Origin: Triticum aestivum
Lineage: Eukaryota; Streptophyta; Magnoliopsida; Poales; Poaceae
Direction: 5' to 3'
Assembly: GCF_018294505.1 (NCBI RefSeq)
Contig: NC_057814.1
Location: forward strand, 299,994,935 to 300,058,934
DNA: 64,000 nt
The notes under the pieces are model-generated. The model was given only the letters and a program-made list of their open reading frames with translations, had not been told where the DNA came from and did not search any database. Each line of letters opens with the position of its first letter. Position 1 is the first letter of the stretch. The position numbers and the translations under genes were made by a program. This document shows positions 1-10,303 of this stretch, one piece after another.

Positions 1-2034
1 GACCCGGCGGATCAAGCTCAGCATGATGTGGAGCTGGCGCAGTTAAAGTTGGGCCTAGTGAAAGCTAAGGAGGATCTAGCAGCGGAAGGGATCAGGATGG
101 CTGCAAAGAGGGCGGCTCTTGACGCTCAGACTCAGTTGATTCAGGCGCAGTCCTTCCGGCTCACGATGGATCAGAACGCGTCCAATGAGGTCATGAGAAG
201 GAGGCATCAAAAAGCCCAATCTCGACTCCCTCCGGTTTACGACCCTCGGAACCTCTTCAACACGCCAGGTGCAGGATCTAGTAACCCGCCAGGGGTCATA
301 GTGCCCGGGTCTGGGACCCCTGTTCAGCCACAAGTGATGGGGCCTCCCCGGGTGAACCCTGCCCCGCCTCAGTATGTGCCAATACCACCGGGTCATTATG
401 CTAACCCGCTGGAGAACATGGTCGCCGCCGCAGCGCGGCTGGCAGCCCTCCCAGTTGATGGCGACTCCCCGACGGCTATTGAAACCCGCCGGGACAGGGA
501 GCTCCTTCAGACAGCACTGGCGCAGCAAGAGGCGTACTCTTACAGCCGGGACAGGATCCACTCGACCCCTCGTCCAGGCCGGAGCCCGAGTTACAGCAAA
601 CACCTGGTCTCAGCGACCGGCTCAAGTACTATCCGACGCCATGACCCGCCCCATGGCCATGGCCCGGCTCATAACAGAGCCTTTTACGCAGCAGACCAAG
701 ACAGAGCACGGCAAGAAGCAGAGCAGGTGCCTCAGTTGACGGCTTACCAGACTCCCCCGGCTTATCCGACGGCTTCCGTCGACGTGGGTATCCCTACCAG
801 GACTGGAGGTGTCCCTTGCTTGGTGCCGGCTCTCCGCAATGAGCGTCTACCCAAGGACTTCAAAGGCCCTAGGAAGGTGCCTAATTACACAGCTGACTTA
901 CAACCCGCGGCCTGGATCGAGAGTTACGAGATGGCCATGAAACTGCTGGAGGTCAGTGAAGCGGCAATGGCCAAGTACTTCACTATGATGTTAGATGGGA
1001 CTGCCCGCACTTGGTTGAAGGGGCTACCACCGAATTCCATCGGGTCTTGGGCTGAGCTGAAAGCCCGGTTCATCCAAAACTTCAAGGATACCTGTAGGCA
1101 GTCTATGTCAATTGTGGATTTGACTAACTGTAAACAGCAGGAGGGTGAGTCTACGACACATTGGGTTCGCCGGGTTAAGGAAATAATACATTCATCTAAT
1201 AAGATGGATGCCGGCTCTGCAGTCTTAATGTTGGAGCAGAATTGTCGCTTCGTGCCCCTGAAGATGAAACTCGGGCGGCTTAAGCGCGACTGCAATGATA
1301 TGGGTACACTGATGGCGGCTCTCGTCAAGTACGCCGATTCTGATGGTACCAAGGACCCCGCTTCAGATGATGAAAGGACAGGGAAGGGAAAGAAGAACGA
1401 CAATGGCAAGGGTCATCAGCATAACTCGGGGAACCAAGGAGGCGGCAAGCGCAAGGCCGATGGCATCCTAGAGTTCGTGGCCAACGCCAGTTCACAGGGT
1501 AATAGCCAGAGACGCAAGGGGAGGCCCCCTCCCCGAGGCGGCGGGTCAGGCCCGACGCTGGAGCAACTGTTGAATGAGCCTTGTCCAAGGCACAACTCTA
1601 GAGAGAAGCCAGCAACTCATCTATGGAAGGATTGTGCAATCATGAAGGCATTTAAGAATTCCAACGCCTTTAACGGCAACAATGGCCCGGGCGGCGGCTC
1701 AGGCGCCGGCGGCTTTCATGGCCCGGGCGGCGGCTCAAACTCTAATCCTCAGAGTGGTCAAGGGGGCTTTAATCAGCAGTCTGGCCAGGGTCATCAACAG
1801 CAGCAGGGGGGTTATCAGACCAATCCAAAGCAGCTTAGCGGTGGGCAATATCATGTGTTTACCACCAGTCTATGTAAGCGAGATCAGAAGCTTCATAAGA
1901 GGGTTGTGAACGCTGTTGAGCCGGCGGTTCCACGCTACTTGCGGTGGTCTGAGCAGCCTATAGTGTGGAGTAGGGAGGATCACCCTCCCCGGGTGGATAA
2001 TCCCGGTCACTTGGCCCTGGTGGTGGCTCCTTAG
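1..2034 (+). CDS. gag: gag polyprotein region of element 1 (5' partial)
   Basis: Gag packages the element RNA into cytoplasmic virus-like particles. The frame is open from base 1, so the true start lies upstream. The N-terminal third is Pro/Gln-rich and disordered. A Retrotrans_gag-like (PF03732) core lies at about 880-1330, with the typical 'AWIESYEMAMK' and 'ARFIQNFKDTCRQSM' segments. A Cys/His cluster (CPRH...HLWKDC) at about 1580-1640 replaces a canonical CCHC knuckle. A Gly-rich, Gln-rich tail spans about 1680-1850. The frame ends at TAG 2032-2034 but continues open in the same frame into the protease. The TAG is one transition from a Gln codon, so it is probably decay and not a programmed stop. 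A leaky gag stop cannot be excluded from one copy. Confidence 0.85.
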   Translation, partial: DPADQAQHDVELAQLKLGLVKAKEDLAAEGIRMAAKRAALDAQTQLIQAQSFRLTMDQNASNEVMRRRHQKAQSRLPPVYDPRNLFNTPGAGSSNPPGVIVPGSGTPVQPQVMGPPRVNPAPPQYVPIPPGHYANPLENMVAAAARLAALPVDGDSPTAIETRRDRELLQTALAQQEAYSYSRDRIHSTPRPGRSPSYSKHLVSATGSSTIRRHDPPHGHGPAHNRAFYAADQDRARQEAEQVPQLTAYQTPPAYPTASVDVGIPTRTGGVPCLVPALRNERLPKDFKGPRKVPNYTADLQPAAWIESYEMAMKLLEVSEAAMAKYFTMMLDGTARTWLKGLPPNSIGSWAELKARFIQNFKDTCRQSMSIVDLTNCKQQEGESTTHWVRRVKEIIHSSNKMDAGSAVLMLEQNCRFVPLKMKLGRLKRDCNDMGTLMAALVKYADSDGTKDPASDDERTGKGKKNDNGKGHQHNSGNQGGGKRKADGILEFVANASSQGNSQRRKGRPPPRGGGSGPTLEQLLNEPCPRHNSREKPATHLWKDCAIMKAFKNSNAFNGNNGPGGGSGAGGFHGPGGGSNSNPQSGQGGFNQQSGQGHQQQQGGYQTNPKQLSGGQYHVFTTSLCKRDQKLHKRVVNAVEPAVPRYLRWSEQPIVWSREDHPPRVDNPGHLALVVAP

Positions 2035-2646
2035 GTGGGAGGATATAAGTTTACTAAGGTACTCATGGATGGAGGCAGCAGCATCAACATCCTCTATTAT
2101 GAGACGTTTCGTCGTATGGGGTTGATTGATAAGAACCTCAGCCAGTCAAACACTATTTTCCATGGTGTGGTACCTGGTAAGTCAGCTTACCCAGTCGGCA
2201 AGATTGAGTTGGAAGTGGCCTTTGGAGACGAGCACAACTACAGGGTGGAAAAATTGACCTTTGAGGTGGTCAAGATAAGATGTCCGTACCATGCCATATT
2301 TGGGCGGCCGGCTTACGCCAAGTTCATGGCACGGCCGTGTTACGTGTATTTACAGCTCAAGATGCCGGGTCATAATGGGACCATTACGGTTCACGGCAGC
2401 CGGAAGGTAGCTTTGGAGTGTGAGGAAGGCGATGCAGCTTATGCAGAGTCTGTTTGCGCAACAGAGGAGTTAAAGTTTTACAAAGACAACGTTGACCCAA
2501 CAGACATGACCTCTCTGAAAAAGCCGACTACGGAGCATGAGCCGGCAACGAAATTTAAGTCGGCTGATGAGACTAAACTCGTTGATTTCGTTCCAGAAGA
2601 TTCATCTCAGCAGTTTACCATCAGTGCCAATCTGGATCCAAAATAG
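2035..2646 (+). CDS. aspartic protease region of element 1
   Basis: Retroviral-type aspartic protease segment, which would cut the gag-pol polyprotein. The active-site motif is VLMDGGSS followed by INILY, at about 2062-2095. A second conserved block (PYHAIFGRPAYAKFMA) lies at about 2284-2330, where such proteases have the flap-distal hydrophobic-Gly-Arg motif. It shares the frame of gag and RT. The segment is bounded by TAG 2032-2034 on the left and TAG 2644-2646 on the right, both within otherwise open sequence, so this is a slice of a larger polyprotein and not a separate gene. It has no start codon of its own. Confidence 0.85.
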   Translation: MGGYKFTKVLMDGGSSINILYYETFRRMGLIDKNLSQSNTIFHGVVPGKSAYPVGKIELEVAFGDEHNYRVEKLTFEVVKIRCPYHAIFGRPAYAKFMARPCYVYLQLKMPGHNGTITVHGSRKVALECEEGDAAYAESVCATEELKFYKDNVDPTDMTSLKKPTTEHEPATKFKSADETKLVDFVPEDSSQQFTISANLDPK

Positions 2647-3951
2647 GAAAGCGCGCTCATCGAGTTCATCCGTGAGAATAGGGACATTTTTGCATGGAAG
2701 CCGTCCGACATGCCAGGTGTACCTAGAGAACTCGCTGAGCACACTCTCAATGTTGATCCGAAATTTAAGCCGGTCAGGCAATTCCTTCGGCGGTTTAATG
2801 AAGAGAGGCGGAAGGCCATTGGGGAAGAGGTGGCCCGGCTCTTGGCGGCCGGGTTTATTGTTGAAGTCTTTCACCCGGAGTGGTTAGCTTACCCGGTGCT
2901 CGTGCTCAAGAAGAACGGCACCTGGCGGATGTGTGTGGACTACACAGACTTGAACAAAGCGTGTCCGGCTGATCCTTTTGCCCTTCCCCGTATTGATCAA
3001 ATCATTGATTCTACGGCGGGTTGTGAGCGTTTAAGTTTCTTGGATGCTTATTCTGGATATCATCAGATTAAGATGGCAGTTAAGGACCAGGAGAAGACGG
3101 TGTTCATCACTCCCTTTGGAGCCTTCTGCTATGTGTCTATGCCCTTTGGACTCAAGGCTGCCCAGGCGACTTATCAGCGCTGCGTGCAGAACTGTCTTCA
3201 TAACCAGATTGGGCGCAACGTTCATGCTTATGTGGACGATATTGTGGTTAAATCCAGGAAGGAGGAAACCTTGATAGATGATCTAAGGGAAACTTTTGAT
3301 AATCTCCGGGTTTACAAGATGATGCTTAACCCGGCCAAGTGCGTTTTTGGTGTGCCTGCAGGCAAGCTCTTGGGTTTCTTGGTTTCTAACAGGGGCATTG
3401 AAGCTAACCTGGAGAAGATCAAGGCCATCACCTCCCTGGCTAAGCCGGTGTGTATAAACGACGTCCAGCGCCTGGCGGGTCATATCGCTGCTTTAAGCCG
3501 TTTTATAAGCCGTTTGGGGGAGAAGGCCATGCCATTATATCAGTTGATGAAGAAAACTGATAACTTTGTCTGGAATGATGCAGCCAATACTGCTTTCGAG
3601 GATTTGAAGAGGCAGCTGGCCGAGCCCCCAGTCCTTGCTGCTCCGGTTGACAAGGAGCCCTTATTACTGTATGTGGCTGCTAACACACGAGCCGTCAGTG
3701 TGGCCGTGGTGGTGGAGCGCAAGGAAGAGGGTAAGGAGCATCCGGTTCAGCGGCCGGCTTATTATGTCAGCGAAGTACTCATTGAGTCCAAGCAGCGGTA
3801 TCCGCATTGGCAGAAGCTTGTTTATGGTGTGTTCATGGCAAGCCGGAAGCTTAAGCATTATTTTCAGGGTCATCCCATCACTGTGGTCAGTTCTGCCCCC
3901 CTTGGAGATATCATTCAAAACAGAGAGGCCACGGGGAGAGTGGCTAAGTGA
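2647..3951 (+). CDS. pol: reverse transcriptase and RNase H-like region of element 1
   Basis: Reverse transcriptase makes cDNA from the element RNA. The linker 'RENRDIFAWKPSDMPGV' leads into the RT palm. Landmarks are 'WRMCVDYTDLNKACP' (about 2924-2968), 'LDAYSGYHQI' (about 3040-3069), 'MPFGLKAAQATYQR' (about 3139-3180) and the catalytic YVDD at 3229-3240, all intact. The connection/RNase H-like part follows (PLYQLMKKT, then 'RPAYYVSEVLIESKQRYP' at about 3751-3800). The frame is broken by TGA 3949-3951 and again by TAG 4036-4038, with open sequence between. No frameshift was seen. Confidence 0.88.
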   Translation, partial: ESALIEFIRENRDIFAWKPSDMPGVPRELAEHTLNVDPKFKPVRQFLRRFNEERRKAIGEEVARLLAAGFIVEVFHPEWLAYPVLVLKKNGTWRMCVDYTDLNKACPADPFALPRIDQIIDSTAGCERLSFLDAYSGYHQIKMAVKDQEKTVFITPFGAFCYVSMPFGLKAAQATYQRCVQNCLHNQIGRNVHAYVDDIVVKSRKEETLIDDLRETFDNLRVYKMMLNPAKCVFGVPAGKLLGFLVSNRGIEANLEKIKAITSLAKPVCINDVQRLAGHIAALSRFISRLGEKAMPLYQLMKKTDNFVWNDAANTAFEDLKRQLAEPPVLAAPVDKEPLLLYVAANTRAVSVAVVVERKEEGKEHPVQRPAYYVSEVLIESKQRYPHWQKLVYGVFMASRKLKHYFQGHPITVVSSAPLGDIIQNREATGRVAK

Positions 3952-4038
3952 GCTATAGAGCTCGGACCTCATGGTCTGAAATATGTGCCACGCACTGCTG
4001 TTAAGTCTCAGGCATTGGTGGATTTCATCAATGATTAG

Positions 4039-5640
4039 ACAGAGTTACAAGTGCCCGAACAAAAGCCGGATAACACATATTGGACTATTCACTTCGATGG
4101 GTCCAGGCAGTTGGAGGGCTCGGGGGCTGGAGTCGTATTGGCTTCCCCTAAGGGTGACAAGTTCCATTATGTGCTACAATTGATGTTTCCTTGTACCAAC
4201 AATGCAGCGGAGTACGAGGCCTTGCTTCACGGTCTTCAGATGGCTAAAGAGATGAGCTTGAGCCGGGTAAGGTGCTTCGGCGACTCAGACTTGGTGGCTC
4301 AACAGGTATCAGGAAAATGGGACTCCAAGGATCCTCTCATGGCGGCTTATCGCCGCGAAGTTGATGCCATTGCTGGGCACTTTCAGGGTTACCAAGTAAA
4401 GCACATCGATCGCAGGAAGAACGAGGCGGCTGATGCTTTAAGCCGGCTGGGCTCTCAGCGAAAGCCGGTGCCGCCTAATACTTTCTTGGATGTCTTGCAT
4501 AACCCTTCTGTTAAGTTGCCTACAGAGGAAGACTTGGCTGTCCCTGACCCGGTGGCACAATTGGTGGCGGCTCTGCACATCATCCCGGACTGGACAGTGC
4601 CTTATCTGGCTTACATGACCCGGGGAGAGTTGCTTGAGGATGAAACTTTGGCCAGACAAATAACCCGGCGGTCTAAGTCAATGGTGGTTATCAATGGTGA
4701 GCTGCATCGCCGCAGTGTTACGGGAGCGTTCCAGCGTTGTGTCTCCCCTGGGGAAGGTCAAGAGATTTTGCGTGAGATTCACGAAGGGGATTGTGGTCAT
4801 CATGCCGGCTCAAAGTCCCTTGTGGCCAAAGCTTTTCGTCATGGTTTTTATTGGCTGACGGCTCATGCTGATGCGGAGGACTTGGTCAGTAAATGTGATG
4901 GCTGCCAAAGGTTCTCGCGACGGGCTCATGTGCTGGCTCAAGAGCTGAGGATGATCCCAATTAGTTGGCCCTTTGCGGTCTGGGGGCTTGATATGGTTGG
5001 GCCTTTTAAAAGGTCCAAGGATAAGAAGACCCACCTCTTGGTGGCAGTTGACAAATTTACCAAGTGGGTTGAAGCGGAGCCAGTTAGCAAGTGTGATGCA
5101 GCCACGACAGTTCAGTTTATGAAAAAGGTGATCTTTCGCTTTGGCTTTCCACACAGCATTATAACTGACAATGGTACCAATCTATCCAAAGGCGCCATGG
5201 AGGAGTTCTGTCAACGAGAGCATAGTAGACTCGATGTTTCATCAGTGGCTCACCCTCAATCCAATGGTCAAGCTGAGAGAGCTAATCAGGAGATTCTGAA
5301 AGGCATCAAACCCCGGCTTTTGGTCCCTTTGCAACGGACGCCGGGTTGTTGGGTGGAGGAGTTACCCTCCGTACTGTGGAGCATCAACACTACTCCTAAC
5401 AGGTCTACAGGTTTTACGCCTTTCTTCATGGTTTATGGAGCGGAAGCAGTCCTCCCCAGTGACATCCGTCATGACTCGCCTCGAGTGACGGCTTATGTTG
5501 AGGTGGATAATAAGCAGGCGCGCCAAGATGCTCTTGACTTGTTGGATGAGCAGCGTGATGTGGCAGCAGCTCGCTCAGCGATTTACCAACAAGACCTGCG
5601 CCGTTATCATAGTCGCCGGGTTAAATCCCGGGTCTTCTAG
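4039..5640 (+). CDS. pol: RNase H and integrase region of element 1
   Basis: The RNase H domain (about 4075-4450) starts 'IHFDGSRQLEGSGAGVVL', with the later acidic residues in 'NNAAEYEALLHGL' and 'GDSDLVAQQV' and the end motif 'NEAADALSRL'. The integrase zinc-binding HHCC segment is at about 4777-4917 (H..H then CDGC). The catalytic core is at about 4975-5300: Asp in 'GLDMVGPF', Asp in 'ITDNGT' and Glu in 'GQAERANQEI', so the DDE triad is present. The C-terminal part contains 'RSTGFTPFFMVYGAEAVLP'. TAG 5638-5640 interrupts the same open frame. Integrase would insert the cDNA into the host chromosome. Confidence 0.87.
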   Translation, partial: TELQVPEQKPDNTYWTIHFDGSRQLEGSGAGVVLASPKGDKFHYVLQLMFPCTNNAAEYEALLHGLQMAKEMSLSRVRCFGDSDLVAQQVSGKWDSKDPLMAAYRREVDAIAGHFQGYQVKHIDRRKNEAADALSRLGSQRKPVPPNTFLDVLHNPSVKLPTEEDLAVPDPVAQLVAALHIIPDWTVPYLAYMTRGELLEDETLARQITRRSKSMVVINGELHRRSVTGAFQRCVSPGEGQEILREIHEGDCGHHAGSKSLVAKAFRHGFYWLTAHADAEDLVSKCDGCQRFSRRAHVLAQELRMIPISWPFAVWGLDMVGPFKRSKDKKTHLLVAVDKFTKWVEAEPVSKCDAATTVQFMKKVIFRFGFPHSIITDNGTNLSKGAMEEFCQREHSRLDVSSVAHPQSNGQAERANQEILKGIKPRLLVPLQRTPGCWVEELPSVLWSINTTPNRSTGFTPFFMVYGAEAVLPSDIRHDSPRVTAYVEVDNKQARQDALDLLDEQRDVAAARSAIYQQDLRRYHSRRVKSRVF

Positions 5641-5850
5641 GAAGGTGATCTGGTGCTCCGGCTCATCCAAGATCAAACAGATGCGCACAAGCTATCCCCG
5701 CCTTGGGAAGGGCCCTTTGTGGTCAGTAAGAATTTGCACAACGGGTCATATTATCTCATTGACATTCGGGAGCACAAAGATTCACGTAAGTCGGAAGAAG
5801 AGACCCGTCGGCTGTGGAACATAGCTCAGCTTCGGCCTTATTACACTTGA
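5641..5850 (+). CDS. C-terminal end of element 1 pol
   Basis: Continuation of the integrase frame after TAG 5638-5640: 'EGDLVLRLIQD' and the terminal 'LRPYYT' before TGA 5848-5850. The pattern 'GDLVLR ... WEGPF ... WNIAQLRPYY' is the usual end of Tat-type pol. It has no separate start. It is listed apart only because the in-frame stop cuts it off. Confidence 0.75.
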   Translation, partial: EGDLVLRLIQDQTDAHKLSPPWEGPFVVSKNLHNGSYYLIDIREHKDSRKSEEETRRLWNIAQLRPYYT

Positions 5851-7012
5851 GCCACCAGCTCTCATAATGTACATATTTCCCTAAGCCATGTATATATTAT
5901 GATAAGCAATAAAGCAGGACCTCTGTCCTTTTTTCTCCTCCAAGGATAAAACGTGTTGTTTTCATTATAAGATCATATGATAATTTGAAGGAGGGTCCGG
6001 CTTATGATCGTATCCGAATCTAGCCATACACAATATAGTCACTTGGGGGCTTCCTGTTCAAACATAGGTCGTATTCGAACCAAAGAGAACATAGCTGTCG
6101 ATACCCATTTGATTGGCAAAGTGCCGAGCTCATTGGGGAGTTTTCTGTGATCATATTTGAATCATAGTTTAACCCCTTTGGGAACCGACGTGGATCGTAT
6201 CCGAATCAGCGTCGTTAAACAATTCTTAAGTCATTTGGGGGCTTCCTGTTCAAACATGGGTCGTATTCGAACCAAAGAGAACATAGCTGTCGGTACCCTC
6301 TTGATTGGCATCGCCACACCCACTGGGGGCTATATGCTCGTATTTGAATCCTAGCATAACCCCTTTGGGACGGGTCTCTGGTCGTATTTGAACCGGAAGC
6401 CCCTAAGTTTTTCTGAGTTATAGCGAGTTCTTTTGATTATTTCAAGTATGCACGACCGGGTCTCACCCTGCCGGCTTAAACTTGGATCTACAATACTGGT
6501 TGAATACTATCGGTGTTCTTACAGACTGGTAAACCGGAGTTGAGGTACCAACCTTATTACCCGGGTTATATAAGCCGGAGTGTGCTTGCAGGCCGGTAAG
6601 TGTGTTATCACGAGTATGTCAAAGACATGATTGAGGACCAGTCTTTATTGATTTATCTTCTGGGTTATATGTTTAAAACTACGATTCTCAGCGCGGTAAG
6701 CCTCCTAGAGACTTGTGCTTTGTCTTTCTATGCATGATATTTAAAGCCAACTATTTGAGATTAAGGAAAATGAATGACCCGGGGAAGTATAAAGGAGACA
6801 ACTTCAATGGATTTCAGCATTCAACGCGTGCACGATGGCACGGCAAAGTTAAAGTGTTGGTCCTACTCTATTACAAGACTCATTGAGTCCAAAAGGGTGG
6901 AGCATTGTTTGGTAAGCTGCCTACAGAATTAAGATGCCTGCTGGGTTGAAGTCTCCGGTTCATCCCTCTCCGCGCCTCCGGCTGTTCCCAAGACCTGGAA
7001 AGTTGACGACTT
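5851..7012 (+). repeat. spacer after pol of element 1, with imperfect tandem repeat of about 190 bp
   Basis: No coding segment is seen. A block with 'cttgggggcttcctgttcaa' near 6042 returns near 6234, and shorter 'TCGTATTTGAA / TCGTATCCGAA' phrases recur through about 6000-6390. This is a tandem duplication with a period of about 190 bp plus diverged sub-repeats. The 'ACTTGGGGGCT' phrase resembles a polypurine-tract/LTR-start motif and also recurs at 8024 and 8126. The rest (about 6400-7012) is unique-looking AT-rich sequence. Confidence 0.6.
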
Positions 7013-10000
7013 CTAGTCAATGCCGCTCAGAGCTTCAAATTGCGCTTCCTCGTCAATTAACCCGGCCGGGTCAACTTCCGGGGCAAATGTGTGCTTACGA
7101 GTCGGCGGGATTAAGTTGATGGCTTCGTAACGCGGAGTGGGAATCCTCTGCTTTTCTGCATCATAACCCGGCTGGTACTTGGTCAGATCTGTGTCATTTC
7201 CAATGAGGGTGGCCACTGGACGCACGATCTTCACGCGGGCGGCAAAGTCCTTTTGGTCGAAGGGCGTGCCATCTTCCTTCAAGCTGGGATAGCCGAGGGC
7301 AATGTCCGCCGGGTCTAGCTCTGGAAGGAACGCCTTGGCCCGGCTCAGAGCGGCTATGGCTCCGGCCCTTGCAGAAGCTCGCCGCAGCTCTTGGATCCGC
7401 TGAGGAAGGACGGCAAGCCGGCGAAGAACTTCCGCCAGGTGAGTCGGCACCTCACTGGATAGGGCCACCACGGCCAAGGCGCGTTGAGACCCGGTGTAGA
7501 GTTGGTCCACCAGGGTGTACACGAGCTTCAACTTGGTGACCACGCTTTGGTTGTGGTTGGCGCTTCTGGGACCTGTGTAACAGAATAAGATAAGCCGCCG
7601 ACTAGGATGAGTTATGAGATATAAAGATGGTAAACTTGATGAAAGCCGGTGAAATGACTTACCGAAGATTGCGGCAACCATCTGGGACACTAGGCGTTTT
7701 AAGCCGGAGAGTTCAGCGGTCTTCTCTGTTAGAGCCTTCTCCGCCTGTTCAGCCCGGTTCACCAGAGTGGCCTTTTCTTCGGCCCAAGCCTTCCGTTCAG
7801 CATCAAATTTCGTCTTCAGCTTTTCTTGCGCAGCAATACTGGACACAAATTTGGCGTTTGCTTTCCGGGTCTCAGTCTCATGCGTCTTCAGACGGGTCTT
7901 GAGGTCGGAGATGTCGGCCTCCAACTTATTGTAAGCAGCCTGCATAATTTCCGGGTTATAGGATGAACAGTTAGTATGCAAATTTCAAAGTCCCAAGCAC
8001 TTTCCAAGCAAAGACACTTGGCACTTGGGGGCTAATGCATATCGAACGTTTCTATCTACAAATTGCCGGTTCAAGTGCGTAAGCCGGAACTTAAGTCTAC
8101 AACATATTCTATCATAAGTCGTAGACTTGGGGGCTAGAGCATGGTAAGAATAACAAGATAACTATACACTAAGCAAGAAGAAAGAAGAGTGGTACCTCAG
8201 ACTTCTGTTGAATCTGGTTCACCATGCTGATCTCTGCATCCCGGCTCTTGTGCACTTGACTGACGAAGCCGGAGACGATCTCTCCGATGTTCAGGTTGGT
8301 GTAGTCAGTAAGGTCCAGATTAACCCGGCAGGGCTGTAGCAACTCCCCCTTGGCGGAGCACTTGGCCAGCGCAGTAGGTCTCCCCGGCTCAACAAATTCC
8401 GTCCGGGTGATTACCACGTCCGGGTCATCTGCTGGTTGAGCCGACCTGGAGGCCTCCGGGTTAGCAGAAGCTTCTGCAGTTGCCTTATCGGTTGGAGCGA
8501 CGGCTTCGGGAGCGGAGGCAGCTGGCGGCTCTTGAGCGGCTACCTCTGGTTCAGGCAAGTCCGGCTCTTCGACCGGCTTGTTCTTCTTCGCCTTCTTGGT
8601 GAGTTTTGCCTGGGCACTGAAAAGACAAAAATATTAAGCACAAAAGTGTAAGTAAAGACAAGTAGAACATGAGATGGTCATCATTACCCGGGCACGGTCT
8701 TGAAAGCCGGCAGGTTCGACTGCATAGAGTCGCCAGAAGAGGGGGACGTTTCCTGATAATTTGAGTCAGAAGAATTGAGTAGTTGACGTATAACACCTGC
8801 CAAAGGATGAAAAGGGTACAAGTTGGAGATAACCTCAGTTCGGCGTTTCCTCGATGCGTCAGGTAACCCGGAGGAGAGGTCAGTGTCCTTGTTGGTCCGG
8901 GTGTGATGCCGGCTCTCATGAACCTGTCGCTTCAAAATAAATTGAGGGTCTTGATAAGCTAAAGGATGTGAAAAGCTTACTTTCCAGGTTACCCTTCGGA
9001 TTTTCAGCCGTGGAAAGGGCTCCGAGTCGGAGGAAAGTATCGTTACCTCTTCAACCACCGGGTTACTGGCTCCGGTGTCATCCTGTTGATGAACAAGTAT
9101 TGATAAGGCGGACAGAAATAAACAATAAAAACAACAAAAGAGTAGAGGTTCAGGGGTTACCTCTGACTCGGAGTTGTCGCTTAGTTGCATCAGCTCTGAA
9201 GCAGTAAGCCTACTTCCTTTCTTACGGGGAGCGGCTCTCTTGGCGGCTTTCTTCGCCTTCCTGGCCTTCTTGGCCGCCTCATGGTCATATTTGACCTTCC
9301 AGAATTTGTCATCAGCCTAAAAAATACAATGATGATTTCTTAAAGATTCAGATGAAAGTTATCTATAGAAGAAGATAAGATGTTCAGATCAGCGGCTTAC
9401 TGCTAGGGCTGGATTGGTCTTGCAGAAGGGGGCTAACCCGGTCCTCCCGCAGTCGGCGGAGCTCTCGTTCAAGAGAGCCTTTGTCATATCCTCGGCAACG
9501 TCTTCAGGTAGGTCGCTGCGGCTGTGTCGCAGGGGGTCATCTTTCTGGCCTGTGTATTCACACATTAAGCCGGGGCGGCGGCTCAAGGGGATCACCCGCC
9601 ACGAGATCCAGACCCGGACCAGATCAATTCCATTGAGACCATTGCCCAGGAGAGCCTTGATCCTGTTGATAGTGGGGAGGAGAGGTTGGCGCTCCGCTTG
9701 AGTCAGCTTGTCTGACAGTGGGTGTGTTGGTTCTAGACGCGAGGGGCGAAAGCCGGGCAGCGGACTCTCATCAGCCGGCGACATGTCTTGGCAATAGAAC
9801 CATGTCTGGTTCCAGTCTTTGGGGTGGCTTGGCGGCTCTGCGTAAGGGAAAAGGCAGTCCTTCCGCCGCTGAATGGAGATGCCACCAAGCTCCAAACTTG
9901 GCCCATTGGCGCACTCATTCTGACGGTTCAGGTAGAAGAGCTCTCTGAAGAGCAGCAGGCTGGGCTCCTCTCCAAGGGAGACCTCGCAGAACACTTGGAA

Positions 10001-10303
10001 GTTGCAGATATTGGACACTGAGTTGGGTCATATGTCTGGAGGCCGCAGGTCGAAGAAATTCAGCACGTCTCTGAAGAACTTTGAGCCGGGCGGTGCGAAG
10101 CCCCGGCTCATGTGATCCGCAAAAATCACTACCTCCCCGTCCTTTGGCTGTGGTCTCTCCTCTGACGGGTCAGGGGCACGGTAGGACATGACGTCCTTCT
10201 TGGGCAGGTAACCCGACTTCATAAAGTCTGTTAGGGTCTCGTCGGTAACGTTGGACCTCATCCAGTTGCAAGTGATGGGTGCTTTGGGAGCTTTGGGAGG
10301 CAT
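7013..10303 (-). CDS. antisense gene of element 1, PF04195-like ('putative gypsy type transposon') protein, 7 exons, broken
   Basis: Opposite-strand gene between pol and the 3' LTR. The start ATG is 10303-10301. My exon model, from GT/AG sites and phase: 10303-9401, 9316-9161, 9082-8981, 8949-8688, 8616-8196, 7939-7663, 7572-7013. Exon 1 holds the family domain: 'GEVVIFADHMSRGFAPPGSK' then 'FFRDVLNFFDLRP', then 'SNICNFQVFCEVSLGEEP'. Exon 2 is Lys/Ala-rich (NLS-like), exons 3-5 are acidic and low-complexity, exon 6 is a long coiled coil, and exon 7 is a conserved helical C-terminus. Phases agree at every junction except exon 3/4, which is one nucleotide out. TGA 10030-10028 lies in frame in exon 1. 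The family has no proven function and the name 'transposon' is historical. The coiled coil and basic stretch suggest a nuclear, oligomeric protein (inference). Confidence 0.72.
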
